From assembly GCA_910585235.1 (NCBI GenBank), contig CAJUCM010000036.1, positions 1-9,760 of the forward strand: a stretch of 9,760 nt of DNA, given 5' to 3'. This DNA comes from an uncultured Christensenella sp. GTDB lineage: Bacteria; Bacillota; Clostridia; Christensenellales; Borkfalkiaceae. How positions within the stretch are numbered: position 1 is the stretch's first letter; each line of letters begins with the position of its first letter. The notes under the pieces are model-generated. The model saw nothing but the letters and a program-made list of their open reading frames with translations, had not been told where the DNA came from and did no database searches. Shown one piece after another: positions 1 to 6,326 of the stretch. The position numbers and the translations under genes are program-made.

Positions 1-346
1 GATAGGCGGGAAGCGTTGAAACAAGGGTCTTGCCCTCGCCCGTCTTCATCTCTGCAATGCGCCCCTGAAAGAGACAGATACCGCCCATGATCTGCACGGG
101 GAAGTGCTTCATGCCGAGCACGCGTCCGCTCGCCTCTCTCAGCGCGGCAAACGCGTCAAAGAGAATATCGTCGAGCGTCTCGCCGTTTTTCAGGCGTTCT
201 TTCAGGATCCCCGTCTGCGCTTTGAGTTCGGAATCGCTCATCGCGCTATACTTGGGTTCCAGCTCCAAAACTTTGTCCTTCATTTTGGAGAGTTTTCTCA
301 AACTTCTCCGTCCGTCTCCGTTTTTAAGATAATGTATCAGTCCCAT
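1..346 (-). CDS. secA: SecA preprotein translocase ATPase, N-terminal part (runs off the left edge)
   Basis: SecA is the cytosolic motor ATPase that pushes unfolded preproteins through the SecYEG channel. Only the first 115 residues are present. They begin MGLIHYLKNGDGRR, continue with the amphipathic N-terminal helix region and the SDSELKAQT segment (about residues 37-45), then HFPVQIMGG (81-89, the adenine-contacting Q-motif area), and end just after the Walker A motif MKTGEGKT (100-107). This order is diagnostic of the SecA DEAD-like nucleotide-binding domain 1. The ATG at 346 is chosen because GGAGC (plus positions 356-360) lies 9 nt upstream and because the start matches the usual SecA N-terminus. 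The rest of the gene, about 700 further codons in typical SecA, lies left of the window. The gene follows the DeoC-like gene on the same strand, but a terminator and a candidate promoter lie between them, so it is probably a separate unit. Confidence 0.96.
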   Translation of the reverse strand, partial: MGLIHYLKNGDGRRSLRKLSKMKDKVLELEPKYSAMSDSELKAQTGILKERLKNGETLDDILFDAFAALREASGRVLGMKHFPVQIMGGICLFQGRIAEMKTGEGKTLVSTLPAY

Positions 347-400
347 TTCCGTTCAGCTCCGTTATATTGCGTTCTTAAAAACGCAGAATTTCACCTGTCT

Positions 401-428
401 ATTTTACAATAATTTCCACAAAACGCAA
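401..428 (-). promoter_or_regulatory. Candidate promoter for secA
   Basis: On the minus strand TTGCGT (428-423) and TAAAAT (406-401) are separated by 16 bp. The predicted start near 394 would give a leader of about 48 nt containing the GGAGC ribosome-binding site. An inverted repeat GCGTT/AACGC (about 370-384) lies in that leader. The match to consensus is moderate, so this is a plausible rather than certain promoter. The rest of the 347-505 gap shows no gene. Confidence 0.45.
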
Positions 429-492
429 AGCGATTTCAGGTGTTTTTCAAGAATTTCACGCCGTCAAATCAAATTTTCGCTTCCGGCGGCGC

Positions 493-520
493 AAAAAACC
501 GCGCTTTATTGCGCGGTTTC
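493..520 (-). terminator. Intrinsic terminator overlapping the end of the DeoC-like gene
   Basis: AACCGCGC (497-504) pairs with GCGCGGTT (511-518) around a 6-nt loop. On the minus strand the stem is followed by six Ts (498-493). The upstream arm overlaps the last codons of the DeoC-like gene, and the stop codon sits in the loop. The plus-strand side also ends in a T-rich stretch, so it may work in both directions. Confidence 0.85.
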
Positions 521-1282
521 GTTTTTATTCGTGTTTTCCCGTTCCGCCGTCTCCGCCCTTCGGCGATTCCCTCCCGAAGTCAGGATCCTGTAAAGTTCTT
601 CCGAAACGTGTTCCGCATTGGAGGTCAGAACGTATTCCGCGCCCGCTTGCAAAAGCATTCTCATCTGTTCCGCATTCTCCACGCCCGAAACTTCCACGCC
701 GAATCTTCCCGCGGAATACCGCACCGCAAACAGCACCAGCTCCGCCTCGCCCCGCACCGAAACGGCGTCGGCTCTCCCCTCCGCCGCGGCGACCAGCCCC
801 CTCTCGACGTCCTCTTTCGAGAGTTCATGATCGTCGAGCGAGAGAACGAGCCTGCATTTTTTTGCGGATTTTTTTACCTTTTTGATCTCGCGTTTCAGAT
901 AGGCGGTGTTCCCGCTGAACAGAGCGGAATAGCAGGGAACGAGCCGGATGCCCTTTGCGCCCTGCCTCACGGCGCGCTTCGCCTCTTTCTGCTTAATGGG
1001 GATCATACTCTCCCCCGTTCCGCCCACAACGCAGGAGATCATGCTCTCCGCCTCCCCCAGCCTTCTGCGCGCCGCCGAAACGTTCACGGGCGACACCGTA
1101 ACGCTGAACGCCCCTATCTTTTTTGCAAAATCGCACGCGGAAAACAATCCGTGGCGGTCGATCTCGCGCTTCGAGGCGTCCACTTGCAGTTTCTTCAACG
1201 TAAGTTCCGCCTCCGTCTCCCTGCGCATTCTCAAAAACTCTTCAAATTCCGCAGCGTCCGCTTCGGATAAAATCTTCTCCAT
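506..1282 (-). CDS. DeoC-like TIM-barrel protein, probably catalytically inactive
   Basis: The 258-residue product resembles deoxyribose-phosphate aldolase (DeoC) over most of its length: SVTVSPVNVSAA (60-71) aligns with the family's CVNPxYV strand, SCVVGGTGES (83-92) with VIGFPLGxN, IKQKEAKRAVRQGA (96-109) with the helix before strand 4, LVPCYSALFSGN (114-125) with the MVINIGALKSGD region, and SGVENAEQMRMLLQAGAEYVLTS (199-221) with the SGGIRT...AGATRIGTS end. The usual catalytic residues seem replaced: the strand Asp is Arg113, the Schiff-base Lys is Ser175 (ADAVSVRG), and the second Lys is Glu197 (FGVEVSG). It therefore probably does not cleave deoxyribose-5-phosphate. A hydrophilic tail, about residues 237-258, extends past the barrel. 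The start at 1282 is preferred because the open frame further upstream has no homology and overlaps an opposite-strand gene. No good SD precedes it, only a perfect palindrome (1288-1305). The similarity is read by eye, so a different divergent TIM-barrel family is possible. Confidence 0.65.
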   Translation of the reverse strand: MEKILSEADAAEFEEFLRMRRETEAELTLKKLQVDASKREIDRHGLFSACDFAKKIGAFSVTVSPVNVSAARRRLGEAESMISCVVGGTGESMIPIKQKEAKRAVRQGAKGIRLVPCYSALFSGNTAYLKREIKKVKKSAKKCRLVLSLDDHELSKEDVERGLVAAAEGRADAVSVRGEAELVLFAVRYSAGRFGVEVSGVENAEQMRMLLQAGAEYVLTSNAEHVSEELYRILTSGGNRRRAETAERENTNKNETAQ

Positions 1283-1287
1283 ATCTT

Positions 1288-1305
1288 CGGTTTTCCCGAA
1301 AACCG
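1288..1305. repeat. 18-bp perfect palindrome just before the DeoC-like start codon
   Basis: CGGTTTTCCCGAAAACCG reads as inverted arms CGGTTTT/AAAACCG around a 4-nt centre. It ends 5 nt before the start codon of the DeoC-like gene, where an SD would normally sit. It could be an RNA hairpin that limits ribosome access or a protein-binding operator. The sequence does not decide between these. Confidence 0.6.
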
Positions 1306-1351
1306 GTAAAAATATGCTTTTCTTTGCCAATTTGTGACAAAAGCAATCGCT

Positions 1352-1357
1352 TATAAT
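1352..1357 (+). promoter_or_regulatory. -10 box of the small membrane protein gene
   Basis: A perfect TATAAT ends 6 nt before the ATG at 1364, so the predicted transcription start coincides with the start codon. No good -35 is visible at 16-18 bp spacing (TTGTGA at 1332-1337 is too close), so the call rests on the -10 box alone. Confidence 0.45.
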
Positions 1358-1363
1358 CGGTTT

Positions 1364-1609
1364 ATGATATTCCTCTCCGTACAGAGCCGCGGCGCGCTCT
1401 TTACCCTGTGCATCTTTCTCATCTGCGTCGTGATCGTACATATTAGCAAACTTGCGCTCATCGGCTGGAATTCCTATCGGAAAAAGGAGCCGAAAAAGCA
1501 AAAGAGCGAAAAACAGGAAACGCCCGAACCCGTCTATTACATTGTGGAAAAAAAGAAAAAGACCGCTCCGCAATATAAAAAACCGAAAAAATTCAAATTC
1601 CAAAAATAG
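1364..1609 (+). CDS. Small single-pass membrane protein with Lys-rich cytoplasmic tail
   Basis: I do not recognise a named family. The 81-residue product has one hydrophobic segment (about residues 10-28, ALFTLCIFLICVVIVHI) followed by a strongly basic tail (KKEPKKQKSEKQ and on), and then a YYIVEKKKK segment and a KPKKFKFQK end. By the positive-inside rule the tail should be cytoplasmic. It ends on a strong terminator whose stem overlaps the stop codon, and codon use is like that of the neighbours, which supports a real gene. An in-frame GTG at 1334 would add 10 residues, but neither start has an SD. The ATG at 1364 is preferred because TATAAT lies exactly one -10 distance upstream. It is transcribed away from the DeoC-like gene. 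The function is unknown; a membrane anchor or nucleic-acid-facing tail is only conceivable. Confidence 0.7.
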   Translation: MIFLSVQSRGALFTLCIFLICVVIVHISKLALIGWNSYRKKEPKKQKSEKQETPEPVYYIVEKKKKTAPQYKKPKKFKFQK

Positions 1610-1644
1610 ACCGCCTTGCGACAACCGCACGGCGGTCTATTTTT
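1602..1644 (+). terminator. Strong bidirectional terminator after the small membrane protein gene
   Basis: A perfect 14-bp stem (1602-1615 with 1631-1644) carries a second inner stem TGCG/CGCA around the loop ACAAC. On the plus strand the 3' arm runs into five Ts; on the minus strand the complement of 1602-1606 gives another U-run. The 5' arm includes the stop codon of the small membrane protein gene. Confidence 0.9.
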
Positions 1645-1650
1645 AAGAAT

Positions 1651-1688
1651 AAAAAAATCCCGCACCTCCGTAAAGAAGGCACGGGATT
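1651..1688 (-). terminator. Intrinsic terminator of the GH51 gene
   Basis: On the minus strand an 11-bp stem (1688-1678 with 1666-1656, including two G-U pairs) with an 11-nt loop is followed by a seven-T run (1657-1651). It lies directly after the G10 tract that follows the GH51 stop codon. It sits beside the plus-strand terminator, so the convergent units are insulated from both sides. Confidence 0.9.
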
Positions 1689-1698
1689 CCCCCCCCCC
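1689..1698. repeat. C10/G10 homopolymer downstream of the GH51 gene
   Basis: Ten consecutive C on the plus strand (G on the coding strand) lie 5 nt after the GH51 stop codon and directly before its terminator stem. An identical-length tract lies in front of the same gene at 4069-4078. Confidence 0.9.
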
Positions 1699-1703
1699 GC
1701 AAA

Positions 1704-4064
1704 TTATTTCGCGTGCACCGTGATAGAGGTCACGCTGTACGGTTTGATCGTGTAGCCGAACGCCGAATCCGTGAACGCGCCGATCTTGTATGATTCGGGC
1801 GAAACGGACGTATTTTCCAGATTATTGATCGCGCCCTTATCGTCGCATTGAAGTACGGTCACGTCCGCATTTCCCTTGAACGTAAAGTCGGAAAGCGAAA
1901 TATCCGCTTTGAGTGTCTCGTCGCTCACGTTGACGATTTTCAGGATCAGATCGCCGTTTTCCGCAAGACTCGCAACATAATAGAGCTTATTGACCGTCGT
2001 CTTAGCCGTAGAACCCTGCTTGTCGCCGTACAAGTCGAACGTTGACGGCAAACCGTGATTCCAGGTAACCTGTAAATCTTCGGGCAGGATACGGTACGCG
2101 CCCTGATTCTTCATAAAGAGCTGTTGAACGTAGTAGTTCGCGGACAGGACGAGATCGTTGTTCGTGAAATACATCATATTCGTACCCCACTGATTCCCGC
2201 TCATTTGCGCGCCGTATTTTTGCGCCGTTCCGAACATGGGCGCGTAAGCCGCGAGCTTCACGACGTCGCCGTTGCGCTCATAGCCCGTCATCATGGCGGC
2301 TTCCGAAAGCGCCGTCATCCACTGGTTGGAATCGTAAGTGAAATCTCCCGACGCAGTATTCGCGGAATATTCCCCGACGAATACCTCGTAATACTTTTCC
2401 TCGTCCGTATAGGAACGCTTATACGCGTCGTACATATCCGCGTTTTCCAAAAGGGTCGTATAGTTGACGTAGTAGTGCTGGTCGACCACGCCGTATTCGC
2501 TCACCGTTTCGATGATACGATTCGGCTGATTGGTCGCAAGGTAGCTGTTCGCCGCTTTCTGCGCCATGCCCTGCGCGTTGCTCTTTGCGGGGCGCTCGCA
2601 GTCGCTGAACGAAACGCCGTTTCCGACGATCGGTTTGATGTTATACTGTTTGAGCGCGTCCATGAACGCCTGATTTTCAAGGAACTTCTGATAGTACGAC
2701 GTATAATAGACGCCCCACTGCTCGTTGCCGATCCCGATATAATCCATTCTGAACGGTTCGGGATGTCCCATATTCGCACGAACCTTTCCCCATTTCGTAT
2801 CCGTGCCGCCCCTTGCAAATTCGATGAGGTCGATCGCGTCCCGAATGAAATCTTCGACTTTCAGATTGTGACGACCCGCAAGCGCTTTCTCTTTATAGCC
2901 CGCCGCAGGAACCCCGCCCATACAGCTGAGCCCGCAGTTGACGACGGGAATCGCGCTCGCGCCGATGCTGTCGCAGAGCATGAAATAATCGTAGAATCCG
3001 AGACCGTAATTGAGGTCGTAATAGTAACTTTCATGACCCGACCAAAGATCGGGATTGGCTTTTCTCGTTACGGCTTCCCCGTAAGTCGTGACGGATTTCG
3101 CCGTGCCGTCCGTATCCGCCTGATAGGTGAATGCGGGTACGACGTCGTCGCCCGCGTTGTTGCCGTTCTGAACGGCGCCGACGGAGTTCTTCCAGTCGTA
3201 AGCGCAGTCGTCGCCCGACTGATAATCTCCCTCGATGATACAGCCGCCGGGAAAGCGCACGAATTTGGGCGCAAGGTTTTTGATCGCGTCATAGGGAGCC
3301 TGTTTGATCCCGACCGTCGAATCCGCCGTCTTTAAGGAGATGCCGTCGAGGAGCACTTCCGTCCCCGCGGGGATCGCCAATTCAAAAGAAAGATTGCGGT
3401 TCATTGCCGTCGATGCCGTGAACGTACGCGTATATTTGATCCATTCGGCGGAACTATTTACGGGGACTTCGCCTTCGAGGCATACTTCCGTATTGTTTTT
3501 AACGCGCACGCCGAGGTCAAAGGATTTATTCGGACTTTTGATAAATGCGGAAAAAACGTAATCTACGCCCGCCTCGATCGCCATGGGCAACATGGGCGTA
3601 TAGCCAGTATTGCGGATCCCGCCGTCGCCCGAAGCGCTCACCGAAACTTTCAGATAGTTGGGATTGACTTTTTTATTGAGGTATTCCGCCGTGTCCGCAA
3701 AAATACCGTTTGCGTCGGACATGACGGTCGCCGTCGTATTGTTCAGCTTCGACCAACCGTACAGCGCGTCTTTCGTCCTCGCGTCAAAGTTCCCGTTCAG
3801 GATCAGTTCGCTGTCAAGATAGTATCCCGCGAAATTGATGTCCTCCAAGAACACGCCGAAGAGCGAATCGGAAATTTCCCCCTCCTCGCCGTTGACTTTC
3901 TTCGCCCCTACGGAGAACGACACGTCCGCTTCCGCGCCGAATGCGGGAGCCTCGTAATCATAGCTCACGGGCTCGTCCTCGTTCGTACCGCACGCGGTCA
4001 ACGCGAACGCGGAAGTCAGCGCCGCAACCAGCGCCAGACTGCAAACAGTCCTCTTATTCATCAT
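1704..4064 (-). CDS. GH51 alpha-L-arabinofuranosidase, secreted lipoprotein with inserted CBM-like domain
   Basis: The enzyme should release terminal alpha-L-arabinofuranosyl residues from arabinan or arabinoxylan at the outer face of the membrane. The 786-residue product starts with a lipoprotein signal peptide ending in the lipobox LTAC (Cys25) and a short acidic linker. The GH51 signature FGVFLEDINFAG (69-80) follows, then a beta-rich stretch (about 90-245, ending LLDGISL) resembling a carbohydrate-binding module of the CBM4/9 type. The catalytic barrel has FVRFPGGCIIEG (268-279), PVVNCGLSCMGG (373-384), the acid/base Glu448 in IGNEQWG, and the nucleophile Glu565 in VGEYSA. The C-terminal beta domain runs from about 690. 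All key residues are present. Most bacterial GH51 enzymes lack a signal peptide, so this resembles the extracellular, plant-like branch with an N-terminal CBM. The ATG at 4061 (second Met) may be the real start because it lies 7 nt from the G-tract; 4064 is the longest option. The gene is monocistronic, with its own promoter and terminator, and no sugar transporter is in view. Confidence 0.93.
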   Translation of the reverse strand: MMNKRTVCSLALVAALTSAFALTACGTNEDEPVSYDYEAPAFGAEADVSFSVGAKKVNGEEGEISDSLFGVFLEDINFAGYYLDSELILNGNFDARTKDALYGWSKLNNTTATVMSDANGIFADTAEYLNKKVNPNYLKVSVSASGDGGIRNTGYTPMLPMAIEAGVDYVFSAFIKSPNKSFDLGVRVKNNTEVCLEGEVPVNSSAEWIKYTRTFTASTAMNRNLSFELAIPAGTEVLLDGISLKTADSTVGIKQAPYDAIKNLAPKFVRFPGGCIIEGDYQSGDDCAYDWKNSVGAVQNGNNAGDDVVPAFTYQADTDGTAKSVTTYGEAVTRKANPDLWSGHESYYYDLNYGLGFYDYFMLCDSIGASAIPVVNCGLSCMGGVPAAGYKEKALAGRHNLKVEDFIRDAIDLIEFARGGTDTKWGKVRANMGHPEPFRMDYIGIGNEQWGVYYTSYYQKFLENQAFMDALKQYNIKPIVGNGVSFSDCERPAKSNAQGMAQKAANSYLATNQPNRIIETVSEYGVVDQHYYVNYTTLLENADMYDAYKRSYTDEEKYYEVFVGEYSANTASGDFTYDSNQWMTALSEAAMMTGYERNGDVVKLAAYAPMFGTAQKYGAQMSGNQWGTNMMYFTNNDLVLSANYYVQQLFMKNQGAYRILPEDLQVTWNHGLPSTFDLYGDKQGSTAKTTVNKLYYVASLAENGDLILKIVNVSDETLKADISLSDFTFKGNADVTVLQCDDKGAINNLENTSVSPESYKIGAFTDSAFGYTIKPYSVTSITVHAK

Positions 4065-4068
4065 TCAT

Positions 4069-4078
4069 CCCCCCCCCC
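4069..4078. repeat. G10 tract acting as the ribosome-binding region of the GH51 gene
   Basis: On the coding strand ten Gs occupy the place of the SD and run directly into overlapping ATG codons (4068, 4064, 4061). The 4068 ATG is out of frame and opens a four-codon reading frame (MNDE, then stop) that overlaps the true start. A slip in tract length would change the SD-to-start spacing. Confidence 0.85.
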
Positions 4079-4089
4079 TTGTAAAAGGT

Positions 4090-4118
4090 ATTATATCACG
4101 CTTTTTATGAGATTGCAA
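4090..4118 (-). promoter_or_regulatory. Strong sigma-A type promoter of the GH51 gene
   Basis: TTGCAA (4118-4113) and a perfect TATAAT (4095-4090) are separated by exactly 17 bp, with a TG extension just before the -10. The predicted start near 4082 leaves a very short leader that is mostly the G10 tract. A-rich stretches on the coding strand upstream (T-runs on the plus strand at 4122-4127, 4141-4147 and 4155-4161) could act as an UP element. No obvious operator palindrome is seen. Confidence 0.88.
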
Positions 4119-4176
4119 TACTTTTTTGTAAAATATTTTATTTTTTTGTGAATGTTTTTTTGCAATCCGCAAAGAT

Positions 4177-4214
4177 AAAAAAATCCTTCGGCTTGCCGTT
4201 TCGCAAGCCGAAGG
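4177..4214 (-). terminator. Intrinsic terminator of the der-plsY operon
   Basis: A perfect 12-bp stem (CCTTCGGCTTGC at 4185-4196 with its complement at 4203-4214) around a 6-nt loop is followed on the minus strand by a seven-T run (4183-4177). It lies 22 bp past the plsY stop. Confidence 0.93.
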
Positions 4215-4236
4215 AAATACCCGATTTAACGGTCGG

Positions 4237-4971
4237 TCACATATTATCCATTCCCCGCTTTCCGCCGTGCAGTTTTTTCACGGAAGTGCGGTGTTCTTCG
4301 CCCGCAAACAGGCGGATCAGATTTTTGCGGTGAGAAAACCAAGTGAGGAAATTAAAGAGCAACATAAGCATAAAGAGCGCGACGGCATATCCGTTGAACG
4401 CGCCCACATAGCGGTCGTAAAAGATAATGCCCTGCCAGATCGAAAAGGCGGTAACGCCGAGGAGCGAACCCATGGAACCCATTTCCGTGATCAGAATGAA
4501 GAGCAGAACCAGAATGAGCGCCACGAGCATGATCATAAAGTACCACGGATCTTCGCAACCAAGCCCGAACCAAAAAGCGCCGTAAGTCGTTGCGATCCCC
4601 TTTCCGCCCTTGAACTTCATAAAGACGGGATAGATATGCCCGATCACCGCAAAGGCGCCGGCGATATAGCGGGCAAGATCGGAAATCAGGACCCCCGATC
4701 CCGCAAACGTATAACCTTCAAAGATATAGTGCGCGGCGATGACGGGAACTCCCCCTTTGATACAGTCGAACAGAAAATTCACGAGCCCCACTTTCAGACC
4801 GAACTCGCGGCTCATATTCATGGTGCCGGGATTTCCGCTGCCGATCTTGCGCACGTCTTTATGATGTATTTTGGAGATAATGACGGCAAAATTCACACAG
4901 CCCAAGAGGTAACTGACGACCGCCGTCAGCAAAAGCCAGTACCAGCAATCGGAGAGCGCCATTTCTTTCAT
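4237..4971 (-). CDS. plsY: Acyl-phosphate:glycerol-3-phosphate acyltransferase PlsY
   Basis: PlsY is a membrane enzyme that transfers an acyl chain from acyl-phosphate to glycerol-3-phosphate, giving lysophosphatidic acid, the first step of phospholipid synthesis. The 244-residue product has several hydrophobic segments (roughly 10-32, 60-82, 92-112, 143-163, 168-185 and 190-211). The three family motifs are GSGNPGTMN (44-52), GHIYPVFMKFKGGKG (111-125) and the C-terminal FSHRKNLIRLFAGEE (212-226). The first motif departs from the common GSGNxGATN form, suggesting a variant PlsY subfamily rather than loss of function. The start at 4971 has a perfect AAGGAGG (4979-4985) 7 nt upstream, embedded in the end of der. 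The gap to the der stop is only 2 nt, so the genes are co-transcribed and probably translationally coupled. A der-plsY(-gpsA) order is common in Bacillota; here a terminator follows plsY, so gpsA is not next. Confidence 0.94.
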   Translation of the reverse strand: MKEMALSDCWYWLLLTAVVSYLLGCVNFAVIISKIHHKDVRKIGSGNPGTMNMSREFGLKVGLVNFLFDCIKGGVPVIAAHYIFEGYTFAGSGVLISDLARYIAGAFAVIGHIYPVFMKFKGGKGIATTYGAFWFGLGCEDPWYFMIMLVALILVLLFILITEMGSMGSLLGVTAFSIWQGIIFYDRYVGAFNGYAVALFMLMLLFNFLTWFSHRKNLIRLFAGEEHRTSVKKLHGGKRGMDNM

Positions 4972-4973
4972 GC

Positions 4974-6287
4974 TCAGTCCTCCTTCTTTTTGGTGCGGCA
5001 GACGATCCTCACGGGCGTACCCGAAAAATCGTAGGCTTCGCGCAACACGTTTTCAAGATACCTTTCATAGGAAAAGTGCATGAGCTTTTCGTCGTTCACC
5101 TGCAATGCAAAGAGCGGCGGATTGACGGAGACCTGCGACGCAAAATAGAGCTTCATCCTCTTCCCGTTATAGGACGGCGGTTCGGAAATACGCATGGCGT
5201 CGGATAAAAGATCGTTGAGCGCGCCCGTCGTAATGCGCCGCCCCGCGTTCTCATGCGCTTCGCGGGCGAGCGATAAAATTTTATCGACGCGCTGACCCGT
5301 CTTTGCAGAGACGTAAACCGATTTGAAATAGTCCATGAATTTCAGATCTTCTTTCAGCTCTTTTTCAAACTTCTCTATCGTATGCGTATCTTTCTCGACG
5401 ACGTCCCATTTGTTCATAGCGATCACGGAGGGCTTTCCCTCTTCGTGCGCCATGCCGATAATACGGACGTCCTGTTCGGTGAGCCCCTCCGTACTGTCCA
5501 CGACCAAAACGACGACGTCCGCCCGCTTCAACGCTTCGAGCGCGCGGAGCACCGAATAATACTCAACGTCGTCCTCCACCGAACGCTTTCTGCGGATCCC
5601 CGCCGTGTCGATGAGCGTGTATTTTTTGCCGTCCCGCGTGAAAGGGGTATCGATCGCGTCGCGCGTCGTTCCCGCGATCGGCGCTACGATCGTGCGCTCT
5701 TCGCCCAAAAGACGGTTGACGATCGAGCTTTTGCCCGCATTCGGTTTTCCTACGACGGCGATTTTCAAGGAATCGTCCTCGTCCTTTTCTCCCCGCTCGA
5801 ACAGCTCCACCGCCGCGTCCAACAAATCGCCGATCCCGCGGGAATGCTCGGAGGAGACGGCGTAAGGCTCGCCCAGTCCCAACGAATAAAATTCAAAGAG
5901 TTTATCGGGCGAATATTCGTCGATCTTATTGACGACGAGAAACACCGGTTTTTTCGAGCGGCGCAATATTTCGGCGACGTCGTAATCGGAGGGAGTAAGT
6001 CCCTCTCTGCCGTCCGTAAAGAAAAAGATTTCGTCCGCAGTGTCGATCGCAAGCTGCGCCTGCACCGCGATCTGACGGCGCATATCGTCGTTCGATTTCA
6101 GCTCGATCCCGCCCGTATCGACGAGCGTGAACGGCTTGCCCCGCCATTCCGACGCGGTATAGATCCTGTCGCGGGTAACGCCCGGTCTGTTTTCGGTTAT
6201 CGCGATCCTCTGCCCCGCAACGCGGTTGAAAAAGGTGCTTTTTCCCACGTTGGGTCTGCCCACGATTGCTATTAACGGATTTTTCAT
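4974..6287 (-). CDS. der: Ribosome-assembly GTPase Der (EngA)
   Basis: Der is an essential tandem-domain GTPase that helps mature the 50S ribosomal subunit. The 437-residue product, normal for the family, has a first G domain with GRPNVGKS (10-17), DTGG (57-60) and NKID (120-123), and a second with GKPNAGKS (180-187), DTAGIRRK (227-234), NKWD (292-295) and SAKTG (327-331). A C-terminal KH-like domain follows (about 355-432), ending in a basic tail. All nucleotide-binding motifs are intact. The start at 6287 is fixed by the standard N-terminus (PLIAIVGRPNVGKS) and by an in-frame stop a few codons upstream with no other start between. No SD precedes it; instead TATAAT ends 9 nt before the ATG, so the mRNA should be nearly leaderless. 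It is the first gene of the der-plsY operon. Confidence 0.97.
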   Translation of the reverse strand: MKNPLIAIVGRPNVGKSTFFNRVAGQRIAITENRPGVTRDRIYTASEWRGKPFTLVDTGGIELKSNDDMRRQIAVQAQLAIDTADEIFFFTDGREGLTPSDYDVAEILRRSKKPVFLVVNKIDEYSPDKLFEFYSLGLGEPYAVSSEHSRGIGDLLDAAVELFERGEKDEDDSLKIAVVGKPNAGKSSIVNRLLGEERTIVAPIAGTTRDAIDTPFTRDGKKYTLIDTAGIRRKRSVEDDVEYYSVLRALEALKRADVVVLVVDSTEGLTEQDVRIIGMAHEEGKPSVIAMNKWDVVEKDTHTIEKFEKELKEDLKFMDYFKSVYVSAKTGQRVDKILSLAREAHENAGRRITTGALNDLLSDAMRISEPPSYNGKRMKLYFASQVSVNPPLFALQVNDEKLMHFSYERYLENVLREAYDFSGTPVRIVCRTKKKED

Positions 6288-6296
6288 AACAGTATC

Positions 6297-6325
6297 ATTA
6301 TACCGACATCACCGCTTTTTGTAAA
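6297..6325 (-). promoter_or_regulatory. Promoter of the der-plsY operon
   Basis: TTTACA (6325-6320) and a perfect TATAAT (6302-6297) with a 17-bp spacer. The -10 ends 9 nt before the der start codon, which predicts a 5' leader of about 3 nt and no room for an SD. The -35 directly abuts the terminator of the upstream membrane-protein gene. Confidence 0.85.
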
Positions 6326-6326
6326 G

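Noticed and set aside
440..1270. Plus-strand open frame opposite the DeoC-like gene
   Set aside because: Arg/His-rich shadow; the minus strand shows a TIM-barrel pattern and a matching terminator.
1283..1630. N-terminal extension of the DeoC-like reading frame to 1630
   Set aside because: The extension overlaps the opposite-strand membrane protein gene and its terminator, is Phe/Leu-rich without homology, and has no start signal; family similarity begins after 1282.
1689..1698. C10 tract as evidence of a frameshift
   Set aside because: The tract lies after the stop codon and outside any gene, so it breaks no reading frame; assembly error in tract length remains possible.
2124..3335. Long plus-strand open frame inside the GH51 gene
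   Set aside because: It lies antisense to a gene with intact GH51 catalytic motifs, its composition (His, Arg, Val, Ile) is that of a shadow frame, and it has no promoter or SD.
4267..5034. Plus-strand open frame across plsY
   Set aside because: Hydrophilic shadow of a membrane protein gene; no supporting signals, and it spans the der-plsY junction.
5382..6275. Long plus-strand open frame inside der
   Set aside because: Antisense shadow of der with Arg/Asp-rich low-information sequence and no recognisable domain.
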